From an uncultured Faecalibacterium sp. (GTDB lineage Bacteria > Bacillota > Clostridia > Oscillospirales > Ruminococcaceae): a stretch of 64,000 bases of DNA. A program made the position numbers and the translations under genes. Below, piece after piece: positions 51,826-61,501 of this stretch. The notes under the pieces are model-generated. The model saw nothing but the letters and a program-made list of their open reading frames with translations. It was not told where the DNA came from and ran no database searches. Each line of letters opens with the position of its first letter. Position 1 is the stretch's first letter. Location: assembly GCA_934553285.1 (NCBI GenBank), contig CAKTFD010000001.1, positions 34,251 to 98,250 on the forward strand, in the 5' to 3' direction.

Positions 51826-53706
51826 TCAGCCCAGCAGCGAGGCCCACCAGTCCAGGATGCCGCTGCCGGTGGAGCTGCTGGAAGCGCTGCTGGCGCTCTG
51901 CTCCCCGCCGCCGGCGCCTTCACTGCCGGTGCCGGGCGTGCCGCCTTCGGTGCCCGGCTGCTCCGGCTCCTGCACCGGTGCAGTACCGGCACTGACGACC
52001 ACATTCACGCGGCTGTTCAGTTTTGCGGTGGAACCGGCGGCAGGATTCTGGCTGAGCACCGTGCCTGCAGGCTTGTCGCTGTATTCTTCCGACTGGCTGC
52101 CCAGACCCAGATGGTTCTGCACCAGCAGGGTGCGGGCATCATCCACGCTCATGCCCACAAGAGCGGGCACCTTGGTGGTGGTGGACACCTGCGGGCGGCT
52201 GACATAGACGATGACCGTGGAACCGGCGGCCACCTGGGTACCGGCGGCAGGGTCGGTGCGGATGACCGCGCCGGAAGCCACGGTGGTATCCACTGCCTGG
52301 GTGACCAGCACCGAAACGCCCAGCGCCTTGAGCTGCTGCTCTGCGTCGGACTGCACATAGTTGGTCAGATCCGGCACGGTGACGTACTGGGTGCCCAGGC
52401 TGACGGTCAGGGTCACGCTCTGCCCCTCGCGCACGGTGCGGCCGGACACCGGCGACTGCTTATAGATATACCCGGCTGCGTAGTTGCTGTTATATTCTTC
52501 CTCCCACTCGGGCGTGATCTGCCCGGAGGCGATCTGGTCTGTGGCCATTGCCTGGTCTTTGGTCATGCCGATATAATCGCCCAGGGTAATATCGGCCTTG
52601 CTGTTCATCAGGTTGGAGGAATCGTTCAGGATCATCCAGCACAGTGCCATGCTGGCCAAAGCAAAGGCAATGGTGATGCCAAGCAGCGTTGGCAGAAAGA
52701 CCGAGCGCCGCTTTTTACGGGGTCTTGACTTGGTGCTGTTGTTTTTGCGGGGAGCAGGCTGCTCGTTCTGCCGGATAGCGCGGTTCTGGTTCATGGTACG
52801 TTTCACCACCTTTTCGGGCGCTTCTTCTGTAATATACTGATATTCAAACAATACGGAGGGGTTCTGCACATAGGTATCCAGTGCTTCCAGCATCGCCCGT
52901 GCCGAAGGATAGCGGTTCTGGGGCAGTTTTGCCATAGCTTTTTCCGTGATCTCCACCAGTGCGTAGGGCACCTCCGGTGCCAGCTCGTGCAGCGGGCGCG
53001 GTTCATCCGAGATCTGCTTGATAGCCACTTCCACCACATCGTCTGCATCAAACGGCAGATGGCCGGAGAGCATCTCGTACATCATAACGCCCACCGAGTA
53101 GATATCGCTGGTGCAGTCGGTCTCATCGCCTTTGGCCTGTTCCGGGCTGATATAGTGCACACTGCCCATCGCCTTGCCTGCCAGCAGCGGATTATCCGCG
53201 CGGGAGATGCGGGCGATGCCAAAGTCCATCATGCGCAGCTGGCCGTTATCCAGCAGCATGATATTCTGGGGCTTGATATCCCGGTGCACAACACCGTTGG
53301 CATGGGCGTGTTCCAGCGCCTTGAGGATCTGGGAGATAAAGTGCACCGTTTCCCGGCTGGAGAGCTTGCCGCCGCGCTCGTTGAGGTACTCCCGCAGGGT
53401 CATGCCATCCACATATTCCATAACGATATACTGCAGATGGTCGTTGACCGAAACATCGTACACCTTGACGATGTTCGGGTGGTTGAGCAGCGAGATCGCC
53501 TTGGATTCGTTTTTAAAGCGGCGCACAAGGTCCGGGTCGTGCATATATTCCTGCCGCAGCACCTTGACAGCCACTACAGTACCGGCGGGTACGGGGCCGT
53601 TCTGCCCCCGCATGACCGCCTTATACACATTGGCCATGCCGCCGGAGCCGATCAGCTCCTGCACCTCATACAGGCCATCCAGTTTTTTGCCGATCAGGTT
53701 ATCCAT
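51826..53706 (-). CDS. prkC: Serine/threonine protein kinase with PASTA repeats
   Basis: 626 residues. The cytoplasmic kinase domain (about 10-275) has IGSGGMANVYKAV, VVAVKVL, VHRDIKPQNIMLLDNG and MDFGIARI; a basic linker and one membrane helix (LPTLLGITIAFALASMALCW) follow, then three PASTA repeats outside the cell (about 370-575) and a Ser/Gly/Pro-rich tail. PrkC senses muropeptides or lipid II and controls growth, dormancy exit and cell wall synthesis. It overlaps prpC by eight bases. The tail rich in Glu, Gly and Ser (EGGTPGTGSEGAGGGEQSAS) is unusual. Confidence 0.95.
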   Translation of the reverse strand: MDNLIGKKLDGLYEVQELIGSGGMANVYKAVMRGQNGPVPAGTVVAVKVLRQEYMHDPDLVRRFKNESKAISLLNHPNIVKVYDVSVNDHLQYIVMEYVDGMTLREYLNERGGKLSSRETVHFISQILKALEHAHANGVVHRDIKPQNIMLLDNGQLRMMDFGIARISRADNPLLAGKAMGSVHYISPEQAKGDETDCTSDIYSVGVMMYEMLSGHLPFDADDVVEVAIKQISDEPRPLHELAPEVPYALVEITEKAMAKLPQNRYPSARAMLEALDTYVQNPSVLFEYQYITEEAPEKVVKRTMNQNRAIRQNEQPAPRKNNSTKSRPRKKRRSVFLPTLLGITIAFALASMALCWMILNDSSNLMNSKADITLGDYIGMTKDQAMATDQIASGQITPEWEEEYNSNYAAGYIYKQSPVSGRTVREGQSVTLTVSLGTQYVTVPDLTNYVQSDAEQQLKALGVSVLVTQAVDTTVASGAVIRTDPAAGTQVAAGSTVIVYVSRPQVSTTTKVPALVGMSVDDARTLLVQNHLGLGSQSEEYSDKPAGTVLSQNPAAGSTAKLNSRVNVVVSAGTAPVQEPEQPGTEGGTPGTGSEGAGGGEQSASSASSSSTGSGILDWWASLLG

Positions 53707-54448
53707 GGCGCACCTCCATCGGCTCTACGCCCAGCAGCAGCGCCGTGATGTTATCCGGGCCGCCGTTTTCGTTGGCAGTGCGGACCAGCAGATCCGGCAG
53801 CTCGTAAAAAGACACGCTGCACAGCAACTGTTCCAGCTGTTCCTTTGGCACGGCATTGGTCAGGCCGTCCGAGCACAGCAGCAGGATATCGCCCGCATGC
53901 AGTGCCACCGTGGTAAACTCCGGGTCCAGCCGGTAATCCACGCCCAGTGCCCGGGTGATGATATTTTTCTGCGGGTGATGCTCTGCCTGCTCCTGGGTGA
54001 TGGTGCCGCAGTCCACAAGCTCCTGCACATAGGAGTGGTCGTGGGTCAGCTGCGCCAGTTTGCCATCCCTGTACAGATATGCGCGGGAATCGCCCGCATG
54101 GCTCAGATAAGCCCTGCCGCCGCGCACCAGCGCGCAGACAGCCGTAGTGCCCATGCCTGCCAGAGATTCCTCCCGCAGCGCTTTCTGGAACACATAGCGG
54201 TTTGCGCTGAGCAGCGTCCGTTTGAGAAAATTTTCTTCCTCCCCGGGGATGCACTGGCTGTACTGCTCCTGAAAGCAGCGCTCGACCACGTTGCACGCGC
54301 ACTGCGAGGCTTCCCGTCCACCGCGCGCGCCGCCCATGCCATCGCATACCAGCGCCCAGGCAGCATCACCGGGCAGTTCCCCGGCACGATAATCGTCCTG
54401 ATTGTCCTGCCGGACACGACCCACATCCGTTTTTCCTGCAAGTTTCAT
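53699..54448 (-). CDS. prpC: PP2C-type protein phosphatase
   Basis: 249 residues. RQDNQDDYRAGEL, WALVCDGMGGARGGREASQC, YLSHAGDSRAYLYRDG, ILLCSDGLTNAV and NENGGPDNITALLL are the PPM/PP2C motifs with the metal-binding aspartates. It removes phosphate from PrkC and its targets. ATG at 54448 follows GAGGGAG; an upstream start at 54478 lacks a site. The kinase gene starts inside its last codons. Confidence 0.95.
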   Translation of the reverse strand: MKLAGKTDVGRVRQDNQDDYRAGELPGDAAWALVCDGMGGARGGREASQCACNVVERCFQEQYSQCIPGEEENFLKRTLLSANRYVFQKALREESLAGMGTTAVCALVRGGRAYLSHAGDSRAYLYRDGKLAQLTHDHSYVQELVDCGTITQEQAEHHPQKNIITRALGVDYRLDPEFTTVALHAGDILLLCSDGLTNAVPKEQLEQLLCSVSFYELPDLLVRTANENGGPDNITALLLGVEPMEVRHG

Positions 54449-54464
54449 AGGTATCTCCCTCTGT

Positions 54465-55505
54465 TTATGCCTTGCCATTCATCTCGTCGCGGCGCAGCTG
54501 GCCGCAGGCGGCACTGATCTCGCTGCCAAGGCGGCGGCGCACCGTGGCATTTACGCCAAGGCTTTCGAGTTTCTGCTGGAAACGGCGTACATTGGCCGCA
54601 TCCGTGGCCGAATACGGGCTGCCGTCCACCGGGTTGATGGGGATCAGGTTCACATGCGCGCCCATCCCGCGGATCAGATCTGCCAGCTGCTTTGCGCAGA
54701 TATCGGAATCATTGACACCGCGCACCATGGAATATTCAAAGCTGACCCGGCGGCCGGTCGTTTCCTGATACCGGCGCACGGTCTGGATCAGCTGCTCCAC
54801 CGGGTAAGCATCGTTGACCGGCATCATGCTGCTGCGGATCTGGTTGTTAGGTGCGTGCAGCGAGACCGATAAGGTGAGCTGCAGCTTTTTTTCAGCCAGC
54901 TGATCGATCTTGGGTACCAGGCCGCAGGTAGAAAGGCTGATGTTGCGCATCCCGATGTTGACGCCCTCAGGGGAGGTGATATTTTCCAGAAAGCGCATTA
55001 CCTCGTCAAAATTATCCAGCGGCTCGCCGATGCCCATGAGCACGATATGCGAGATACGCTCCCCGATATCCTTTTGTGCGGTGTAGATCTCGGAGCAGAT
55101 CTCGCCGGCTTCCAGATTGCGCACCCGCCCTGCCTGGGTAGAGGCGCAGAAGCGGCAGCCCATGCGGCAGCCCACCTGGGTGGATACGCACACGGTGTTG
55201 CCGTAGTGGTAGCGCATGACAACGGTCTCGATGCAGTTGCCGTCCGCCATGCGGAGCAGATACTTTACCGTGCCGTCCTTAGCTTCCTGCCGGCGCTCGA
55301 TCTGCGGGGCGGCAATATAGAAAGTTTCTTCCAGCTTGGCCAGCAGGGTCTTGGGCTGGTCGGTCATGGCCGAAAACTCGGTCACCAGTTTCTGGTGCAC
55401 CCAGTGGAAGATCTGCTTTGCCCGGAAACCCGGCTGCCCCAACGCTTTCAGCTCTGCAGTCAGCTCTGCCAGCGTAAGGGACGAAATACAGCGTTTTTGT
55501 TCCAT
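54465..55505 (-). CDS. rlmN: 23S rRNA (adenine2503-C2)/tRNA methyltransferase RlmN
   Basis: 346 residues, radical SAM enzyme. The cluster motif is CRMGCRFCAS (CxxxCxxC); LMGIGEPLDNFDEVMRFLE and ISLSTCGLVPKI are conserved, and the catalytic Cys near the C-terminus is in EISAACGQLR. It methylates C2 of A2503 in 23S rRNA and A37 in some tRNAs. AGGAG precedes ATG. It sits between rsmB and prpC as usual. Confidence 0.96.
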   Translation of the reverse strand: MEQKRCISSLTLAELTAELKALGQPGFRAKQIFHWVHQKLVTEFSAMTDQPKTLLAKLEETFYIAAPQIERRQEAKDGTVKYLLRMADGNCIETVVMRYHYGNTVCVSTQVGCRMGCRFCASTQAGRVRNLEAGEICSEIYTAQKDIGERISHIVLMGIGEPLDNFDEVMRFLENITSPEGVNIGMRNISLSTCGLVPKIDQLAEKKLQLTLSVSLHAPNNQIRSSMMPVNDAYPVEQLIQTVRRYQETTGRRVSFEYSMVRGVNDSDICAKQLADLIRGMGAHVNLIPINPVDGSPYSATDAANVRRFQQKLESLGVNATVRRRLGSEISAACGQLRRDEMNGKA

Positions 55506-55544
55506 TCCGTTCTCCTATGATAGGATACGGCCCGTGGGCCGTGA

Positions 55545-56876
55545 TCATTGCGTTCCGTCTGCTTTTTGCAGCACACACAGGAAAAAGCCATCCATACCGG
55601 TGCGGGTGGGCACCGAAAGGCAGCCGTGCTCCCCTGCCGTCATTCCGGCAGGCAGCGGCACCGCCGGTGCACAGACCGAAAATTCCGGGTGGCGCTGCAA
55701 AAAAGCGGCGATCTGCTGCTGATTCTCTGCCGGGTCGATGGTACAGGTGGAGTAGACCAGCCGTCCCCCTGCCCGGAGCTGGGATGCAGCGGTATCCAGG
55801 ATGGCAGCCTGGGTGGCAAGCAGCTCTGCCTGCCGGGCAGCTTCCAGCTTTTTATAGCGCAGATCCGGCTTTTTTGCCAGGATGCCCAGGCCGCTGCAGG
55901 GCACATCCGCAAGGATGCGGTCTGCCATGGGCAGCGCCGGGTTCAGCTTTGTGGCATCGTTGCACAGGGTGTGCACCCGGGCAAAGCCCATGCGGTCCAC
56001 AGCGGTACGGATCAGCCCCACGCGGTTCTCTGCAGCATCGCAGCTGTACAGCTCACCCCTGCCCTGCATCTGCTCGGCCAGCAGGATGGTCTTGCCGCCG
56101 GGGGCCGCGCACAGATCCAGCACCGTTTCTCCGGGGGCAGCACCCACGCAGAGCGCTGCCAGCTGGCTGGCCTGCCCTTCCACATGGTAATACCCCTGCC
56201 GGAACAGTGCATTGTCCGCCGGGCTGCCCTCGAACCGTGCCAGCACACTGCCGGGCACGATGCCAGGCCGGGCTTCCGCCGCACCCTGCTGTGTAAGCAA
56301 CGTGCACAGCTGCGCGGCACTGGCCTTGAGCGGATTGGCACGCAGGCTGGTCAGGCCGTCATCGGCTTTATAGGTCAGGATGCCAAGGGCCTCGTCCGGG
56401 TAGTTTTTGTGGAGAAACTCTGCCACATCCCGCCCGGCAGAGCCAAGCACCATGAGCCGCTGGATCTCATCCTGAAAAACAGCGGTATCCAGCTCGTAGC
56501 TGCAGGCTTTGCGCAGCACCGCGTTGACAAGGCCGGATGCACTGGATTTTTTAAAGGTGCGGGTCAGCTTGACAGCCTCGTTCACCGCAGCAGACACCGG
56601 CACCTGCATATAACGCGCCTGCGCCAGTGCAGCGCGCAGGATCTCCCGCACAGGAGCATCCAGCTTTGCAAGCCCCTTGGGCAAAAACTGCTCCAGGATA
56701 TAGTCCAGCGTACCGCGATGCTCCAGCACCGTATAAAAGATAGCCGCTGCAAAGGCTTTATCCCGGCCCTCCAGCCGCTGGCGTTTGAGTTCTGCATCCA
56801 GCACCAGATTGGAAAAGCCATCCTGCTCCTGCCGTACCAGTGCGGCGATGGCCGCCGCACGCGGATTTGCGGCCAT
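55545..56876 (-). CDS. rsmB: 16S rRNA (cytosine967-C5)-methyltransferase
   Basis: 443 residues. An N-terminal NusB-like RNA-binding domain (ILRAALAQARYMQVPVSAAV, NEAVKLTRTF) is joined to a SAM methyltransferase with VLDLCAAPGGKTILLAEQM, the PC motif ILADVPCSGLGILAKKPD and the catalytic Cys in VYSTCTIDPAENQQ. The start codon shares bases with the fmt stop (TGATG). Confidence 0.95.
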   Translation of the reverse strand: MAANPRAAAIAALVRQEQDGFSNLVLDAELKRQRLEGRDKAFAAAIFYTVLEHRGTLDYILEQFLPKGLAKLDAPVREILRAALAQARYMQVPVSAAVNEAVKLTRTFKKSSASGLVNAVLRKACSYELDTAVFQDEIQRLMVLGSAGRDVAEFLHKNYPDEALGILTYKADDGLTSLRANPLKASAAQLCTLLTQQGAAEARPGIVPGSVLARFEGSPADNALFRQGYYHVEGQASQLAALCVGAAPGETVLDLCAAPGGKTILLAEQMQGRGELYSCDAAENRVGLIRTAVDRMGFARVHTLCNDATKLNPALPMADRILADVPCSGLGILAKKPDLRYKKLEAARQAELLATQAAILDTAASQLRAGGRLVYSTCTIDPAENQQQIAAFLQRHPEFSVCAPAVPLPAGMTAGEHGCLSVPTRTGMDGFFLCVLQKADGTQ

Positions 56877-57796
56877 CAGAGGCAGTCCCCCGTTTTCAGG
56901 CGCAGACCTGCGGCAAAGGCGGTACCGTCCATGGGCTTTTTACCCTCCGGCACGACCTCCAGCAGCTGGATGGCACCCGTACCGCAGGCCACGGTCAGGG
57001 GCTTTGTGGCCAGCACGGTGCCGGGGGCTTCGCCGTTGGCAGCAGCGACCCGGCAGGCCAGGACCTTGAGCTTTTTGCCGCCCGACGTCACGAACCAGGC
57101 CCCGGGCCAGGGATTCATGCCGCGCACCCAGTTGTGGATATGGGCCGCAGATTCGGTCAGGCGGAACTCTGCCATCTCCTTGTTCAGCATGGGAGCAAGG
57201 GTAGCATTTTCGTGGTCCTGCGGCACTGCCGTCAGGGTACCGGCTGCGATCTGCGGCACAGTTTCGCACAGGGCCATGGCACCCACAGCGGTAACGCGGT
57301 CAAACAATTCGCCGCTGGTCTCCTCCGGGTCGATGGCGATCTTTTTGCAGCACAGCACCGCGCCGGTGTCCAGCCCTTCGTCCATCTGCATGATGGAAAC
57401 GCCGGTCTCGGTATCACCGTTCAGCACAGACCACTGCACCGGGGCACTGCCGCGATACTTCGGCAGCAGCGAAACATGCAGGTTGATGCAGCCGTAGCGC
57501 GGCAGCTCCAGCACAGACTTTGGCAGGATGCAGCCATAGGCCACCACCACGATCAGTTCCGGTGCCAATGCGCGGATATTTTCGTCCTCGCTGCCGTCCC
57601 GCAGGGTGCGGGGCTGGAACACCGGGGTTCCGTGGGCCAGTGCTACCTCCTTGACCGGCGGTGCGGTGAGCACCTGCTTACGGCCCACAGGCTTATCGCG
57701 CCGGGTGTACACGGCACAGATGTCATGTCCGGCGGCATACAGAGCTTTGAGGCATTCGGCGGCGATATCCGGCGTGCCCATGAACAGAATGCGCAT
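56876..57796 (-). CDS. fmt: Methionyl-tRNA formyltransferase
   Basis: 306 residues. MRILFMGTPDIAAECLKAL opens the formyl-transferase domain, HVSLLPKYRGSAPVQWSVLN is the main signature, followed by GVSIMQMDEGLDTGAVL. The C-terminal OB domain (WPGAWFVTSGGKKLKVLAC) binds the initiator tRNA. It formylates Met-tRNA(fMet). It is coupled to def, whose product removes the formyl group from new proteins. Confidence 0.96.
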   Translation of the reverse strand: MRILFMGTPDIAAECLKALYAAGHDICAVYTRRDKPVGRKQVLTAPPVKEVALAHGTPVFQPRTLRDGSEDENIRALAPELIVVVAYGCILPKSVLELPRYGCINLHVSLLPKYRGSAPVQWSVLNGDTETGVSIMQMDEGLDTGAVLCCKKIAIDPEETSGELFDRVTAVGAMALCETVPQIAAGTLTAVPQDHENATLAPMLNKEMAEFRLTESAAHIHNWVRGMNPWPGAWFVTSGGKKLKVLACRVAAANGEAPGTVLATKPLTVACGTGAIQLLEVVPEGKKPMDGTAFAAGLRLKTGDCL

Positions 57797-58332
57797 CAGT
57801 TGTTTCCTTTCGCTTCGCGGGCGGCTTTTTTGCCTTCCTCGGTATCTTCATAGAAATACTCGCTGGACTCCATGATGGTGATGCCGTCCAGATGGTCGTT
57901 CTCGTGCTGGATGCAGCGGCCCAGAAGACCATCGGCCTCCAGCTCAAACCATGCGCCGCTGCGGTCCTGGGCGCGCACCTTGACCGCCACAGGGCGGGTC
58001 ACGGCACCGTTATGTCCCGGGAAGGACAGACAGCCCTCGTAGGCAGTTTCTTCTTCCTCGGAGACCGCCAGGATCTCAGGGTTGACGAAATCGATGAACT
58101 TATATTTGTAATCTGCGGGGATCTCTTCCGGTGCATCGGTGGTATCCCACACCACGAACAGGCGGCGCATCATGCCCACCTGCGGGCCGGCCAGACCCAC
58201 GCCGTCTGCGGCGATCATAGTCTCGCGCATATCGTCCAGCAGGGTGGCCAGACGGTCATCAAAATTGGTCACAGGGCGGCAGACCTTGTTCAGGATCGGG
58301 TCGCCTTCTTTAACAATAGTACGGATAGCCAT
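57796..58332 (-). CDS. def: Peptide deformylase
   Basis: 178 residues. Motif 1 GVGLAGPQVG, motif 2 EGCLSFPGHNG (metal-ligand Cys) and motif 3 CIQHENDHLDGI (two His ligands and the catalytic Glu) are complete, so it should be active. In motif 3 the usual QHExDHL reads QHENDHL. ATG at 58332 follows GGAGG. Overlap with fmt ties the two together. Confidence 0.96.
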   Translation of the reverse strand: MAIRTIVKEGDPILNKVCRPVTNFDDRLATLLDDMRETMIAADGVGLAGPQVGMMRRLFVVWDTTDAPEEIPADYKYKFIDFVNPEILAVSEEEETAYEGCLSFPGHNGAVTRPVAVKVRAQDRSGAWFELEADGLLGRCIQHENDHLDGITIMESSEYFYEDTEEGKKAAREAKGNN

Positions 58333-58351
58333 AAAGGTACCTCCAATTTTA

Positions 58352-60613
58352 TCAGATATCACCGTCCGCGTGCAGATCTACCACGACCGATGCTTTGGAC
58401 GGCAGTTTTTCCTGTTCATATAATGCCAGTGCCTCCCGCACGAGGTCGCGGAAGCGGCGGTCGTTGCGGCACTTGACGGTGAGTTTGTAGCGATAGGTAT
58501 CGTTGATCTTTTCAATGCTGCCGGGCGTAGGGCCAAGGATGCGCAGGGGCAGATCCGGCTGCTTTGCGGCCTGCTGCCCTAAAAGTGCCGAGAAACGCGC
58601 CGCCGCACGGGCGACCTCGTTTTCCTTTGCTCCGGCAAATCCGATGACACACAGCCCGCAGAACGGCGGGTACAGGCCCAGTTTCCGGTAGGCGATCTCC
58701 TGCTCGTAGAAAGCATCGTAATCCTGCGCGGCTGCGAGGGTCAGCACCGGGTTGTCCGGGTCCGTAGTCTGGATGATGGCAAAGCCAGGTTCCCTTGCGC
58801 GGCCGCTGCGCCCCACCACCTGCGTGATCAGGCTGAATACGTTCTCGTATGCCCGGAAGCCCTGGGCGAACAGCAGCGAATCGATGCCCAGAACGCCCAC
58901 AAGGGTAACATCCTCAAAATCCAGCCCTTTTGCCACCATCTGGGTGCCCACCATGATGTCATATTCATGGTTTGCAAACTTTGCAAGCAGCTTTTCGTGG
59001 GCGTCCTTGGCGGCTGTGGAGTCCTGGTCCATGCGCAGCACCCGCGCCTCCGGAAAGAGCTTTGCCAGCTCTTCTTCGGCTTTCTGAGTGCCAAAACCCC
59101 GATACTGCAGCTTACCGCCGCAGGCCGGGCAGAGCGTAGGCGGCGGCTCCTGCTGGGAGCCGCAGTAATGGCACAGCACCTTGTGCGCCGTTTTGTGGTA
59201 CACCATGGGCACGCTGCATTTGGGGCACTTGAGCACCTCGCGGCAGTCCTCGCACTGGGCGACGGTCTGGTAGCCGCGGCGGTTCAGCAGCAGGATGGTC
59301 TGCTTTTCCGCTGCCAGGTTGCGGCGGATGGCATCTTCCAGCGCAAGGCTGATCTCCCGGGGGTTGCCGGAAGCCAGTTCGGCCCGCATATCCACGATCT
59401 GCACACTGGGCAGCGGGTTGCCGCCGTAGCGTTGGGTCAGGCGCACCAGCTGGGTGCGGCCATTCTGCGCCGCATAAAAACTCTCAGTGCTGGGGGTGGC
59501 ACTGGCCAGCAGAAGCAGTGCGCCGTTTTCTGCAGCGCGCTGCCGTGCCACCTCGTGGGCGGCGTAGCGCGGCGCGGATTCCGACCGGTAGGTGTGCTCC
59601 TGCTCCTCATCGATGATGATAAGGCCGATATTTTCCAGCGGTGAAAAAACTGCGCTGCGGGTGCCTACCACGATATCCGCGCCGCCATCCTGGATCATCT
59701 GCCATTGCAGCAGACGCTCGGTGTGGTTGAGCGCAGAGTGCTGCACCGCCACACGGCGGCCGAACTGCCCTTTGAGCCGCAGGATCATCTGCGGGGTCAG
59801 GCTGATCTCCGGCACCAGGACTAGCGCCTTGCGGCCAAGCTCCAGACAGCGGGCAATGAGCTTTAGGAACACCAGCGTTTTGCCGCTGCCGGTAACGCCG
59901 TACAGCAGAGCCGAGTGGGGCGCTGCATCTTCCAGCCGGGGCAGCAGTGCATCGTAAGCGGCCTGCTGCTCCGTGGTAAGGGTGATGGGGTCACTGCGGA
60001 GCGGGATGGACGCGTACAGGTCGATGGATTTATTCACCTTGCTGCACTCCAGCACGCCCTTGGCGCACAGGTTATCCAGCACGGCACGGCTAATACCCTT
60101 ATCTTCCAGTTCGTTCAGGGTGCGGGGGCCGCCGCCCAGCAGCGCCACTGCCGCCAGCTGTTTTGCCGTGGGCTTTGGCTTTTGCGGCAGCGCCCCCACC
60201 AGCCTGTAGGCGTTTTCGGTGTGGCGGGTAAGCTGCTTTTGCAGCACCGGGGTCACACCATCTGCCGCCACGGCGGGCTTATACTGGGCACCATACGGGA
60301 TGACTGCCTTGACGGCCTCGTAATAGGTGCAAAAGGTGCGTTCCTTTAAAAAATGCACCAGCCGCAGCAGTTCCGGGGTCAGGCAGGCCGACGCCGGAGC
60401 TACATCGAACAGATACTTGAGCTTCGAGTTTTCCGGCTCCGCATCGCAGGCCAGCACCACACCCATGCGGGCGCGGCTGCCCTTGCCAAAAGGTACCAGC
60501 ACCATACTGCCCAGGCGCACCGCATCCTGGTGCTCCGGCAGGACGGCATAGGTATACAGTTTATCAAAATGGAAGGTCGCATTGCTGACGGCAACGCCTA
60601 CCGTCTTGGGCAT
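58352..60613 (-). CDS. priA: Primosomal protein N' (replication restart helicase PriA)
   Basis: 753 residues. After the N-terminal DNA-binding domain, the helicase core has YGVTGSGKTLVFLKL (Walker A), LVPEISLTPQMILRLKGQFG and IIIDEEQEHTYRSESAPRY (DEEQ box). A zinc-binding Cys cluster (CEDCREVLKCPKC, CHYCGS, CPACGG) and GTQMVAKGLDFEDVTLVGVL, then VGRSGRAREPG, follow. It restarts collapsed forks by loading the replicative helicase. Directly upstream is gmk; rpoZ and coaBC, usual between the two, are missing. Confidence 0.95.
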   Translation of the reverse strand: MPKTVGVAVSNATFHFDKLYTYAVLPEHQDAVRLGSMVLVPFGKGSRARMGVVLACDAEPENSKLKYLFDVAPASACLTPELLRLVHFLKERTFCTYYEAVKAVIPYGAQYKPAVAADGVTPVLQKQLTRHTENAYRLVGALPQKPKPTAKQLAAVALLGGGPRTLNELEDKGISRAVLDNLCAKGVLECSKVNKSIDLYASIPLRSDPITLTTEQQAAYDALLPRLEDAAPHSALLYGVTGSGKTLVFLKLIARCLELGRKALVLVPEISLTPQMILRLKGQFGRRVAVQHSALNHTERLLQWQMIQDGGADIVVGTRSAVFSPLENIGLIIIDEEQEHTYRSESAPRYAAHEVARQRAAENGALLLLASATPSTESFYAAQNGRTQLVRLTQRYGGNPLPSVQIVDMRAELASGNPREISLALEDAIRRNLAAEKQTILLLNRRGYQTVAQCEDCREVLKCPKCSVPMVYHKTAHKVLCHYCGSQQEPPPTLCPACGGKLQYRGFGTQKAEEELAKLFPEARVLRMDQDSTAAKDAHEKLLAKFANHEYDIMVGTQMVAKGLDFEDVTLVGVLGIDSLLFAQGFRAYENVFSLITQVVGRSGRAREPGFAIIQTTDPDNPVLTLAAAQDYDAFYEQEIAYRKLGLYPPFCGLCVIGFAGAKENEVARAAARFSALLGQQAAKQPDLPLRILGPTPGSIEKINDTYRYKLTVKCRNDRRFRDLVREALALYEQEKLPSKASVVVDLHADGDI

Positions 60614-60642
60614 TCGTCCAACTCCTTCAACCTGTGATTTTT

Positions 60643-61215
60643 TCAGCCCTGCAGCCCGGCACGCTGGCAGATGACCTGATACAATGCTGCAGCGCAGGTA
60701 TCGATCTGATTATTGACCAGTTTTACGGTGAATTTATCCTGCTCGGCCAGTTCCTGCCGTGCCGTGGCCAGCCGCTCGCGGATGCTTTCCTCGGTCTCGG
60801 TGCCGCGGCCGCGCAGACGGCGCTCCAGCTCCTCCACAGAGGGGGGCAGCAGGAACACGGTGGTAGCGCCCGGGAACATCCGGCGGATATTGGCTGCGCC
60901 ATGCACATCGATGACCAGCACCACCACCTTGCCGGCTTCCAGCCGCTTTTCCACCTCGGCTTTCAGGGTGCCGTAGTAGTTGCCGTTATAAAAATTATGT
61001 TCCACCACCTGGTCGTTTTCCAGCAACTGCTGGAACTGCTCCCGAGTGCGGTAGTAGTAATCCACGCCTTCCTGCTCGCCGGGACGCGGCGCGCGGGTGG
61101 TGGCCGAAACGGTCTTTTCGATCTCAGGGTGTGCTTCACGCAGGGTCTTGACCACGCTGTCCTTACCGGTACCGGCTGCGCCGGAAACTACAAACAGAAA
61201 TTTATCATTCGCCAT
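60643..61215 (-). CDS. gmk: Guanylate kinase
   Basis: 190 residues. The P-loop is [13 protein letters not shown], the GMP-binding part [19 protein letters not shown], and [14 protein letters not shown] and [20 protein letters not shown] follow in the normal order. It phosphorylates GMP to GDP. The P-loop AAGTGKD departs slightly from the common PSGVGKG but keeps the Lys. It begins inside the end of the remA-like gene with GGAGG upstream. Confidence 0.95.
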   Translation of the reverse strand: MANDKFLFVVSGAAGTGKDSVVKTLREAHPEIEKTVSATTRAPRPGEQEGVDYYYRTREQFQQLLENDQVVEHNFYNGNYYGTLKAEVEKRLEAGKVVVLVIDVHGAANIRRMFPGATTVFLLPPSVEELERRLRGRGTETEESIRERLATARQELAEQDKFTVKLVNNQIDTCAAALYQVICQRAGLQG

Positions 61216-61483
61216 GGGATGTTTCTTCCTCCATTGTTGTCCTGCCCTCCTGCCCGGCGGCGCGGCTTGCCACGGTCTCGGGCTGCAGGGCGGAAAGCAC
61301 TACGTGGTCGGAGTCCATGATGAGCACTGCCCGGGTGCTGCGGCCATAGGATGCATCGATCAGCATCCCGCGCTCCCGCGCTTCCTTCACCAGACGCTTG
61401 ACCGGCGCGGAGTCCGGGCTGACGACTGCCACCACACGCCCTGCGCTGACCATATTGCCAAAGCCGATGTTGATGAGTTTCAT
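61205..61483 (-). CDS. remA: RemA-like DUF370 regulator
   Basis: 92 residues. [40 protein letters not shown] and [19 protein letters not shown] are the RemA/DUF370 signature. In Bacillus RemA is a DNA-binding oligomer that activates matrix and osmoprotection genes; in other Firmicutes the gene is kept before gmk but its role is open. ATG at 61483 follows GGAGGAGT. It overlaps gmk by 11 bases. Confidence 0.93.
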   Translation of the reverse strand: MKLINIGFGNMVSAGRVVAVVSPDSAPVKRLVKEARERGMLIDASYGRSTRAVLIMDSDHVVLSALQPETVASRAAGQEGRTTMEEETSHGE

Positions 61484-61501
61484 AGACTCCTCCACAACAT
61501 A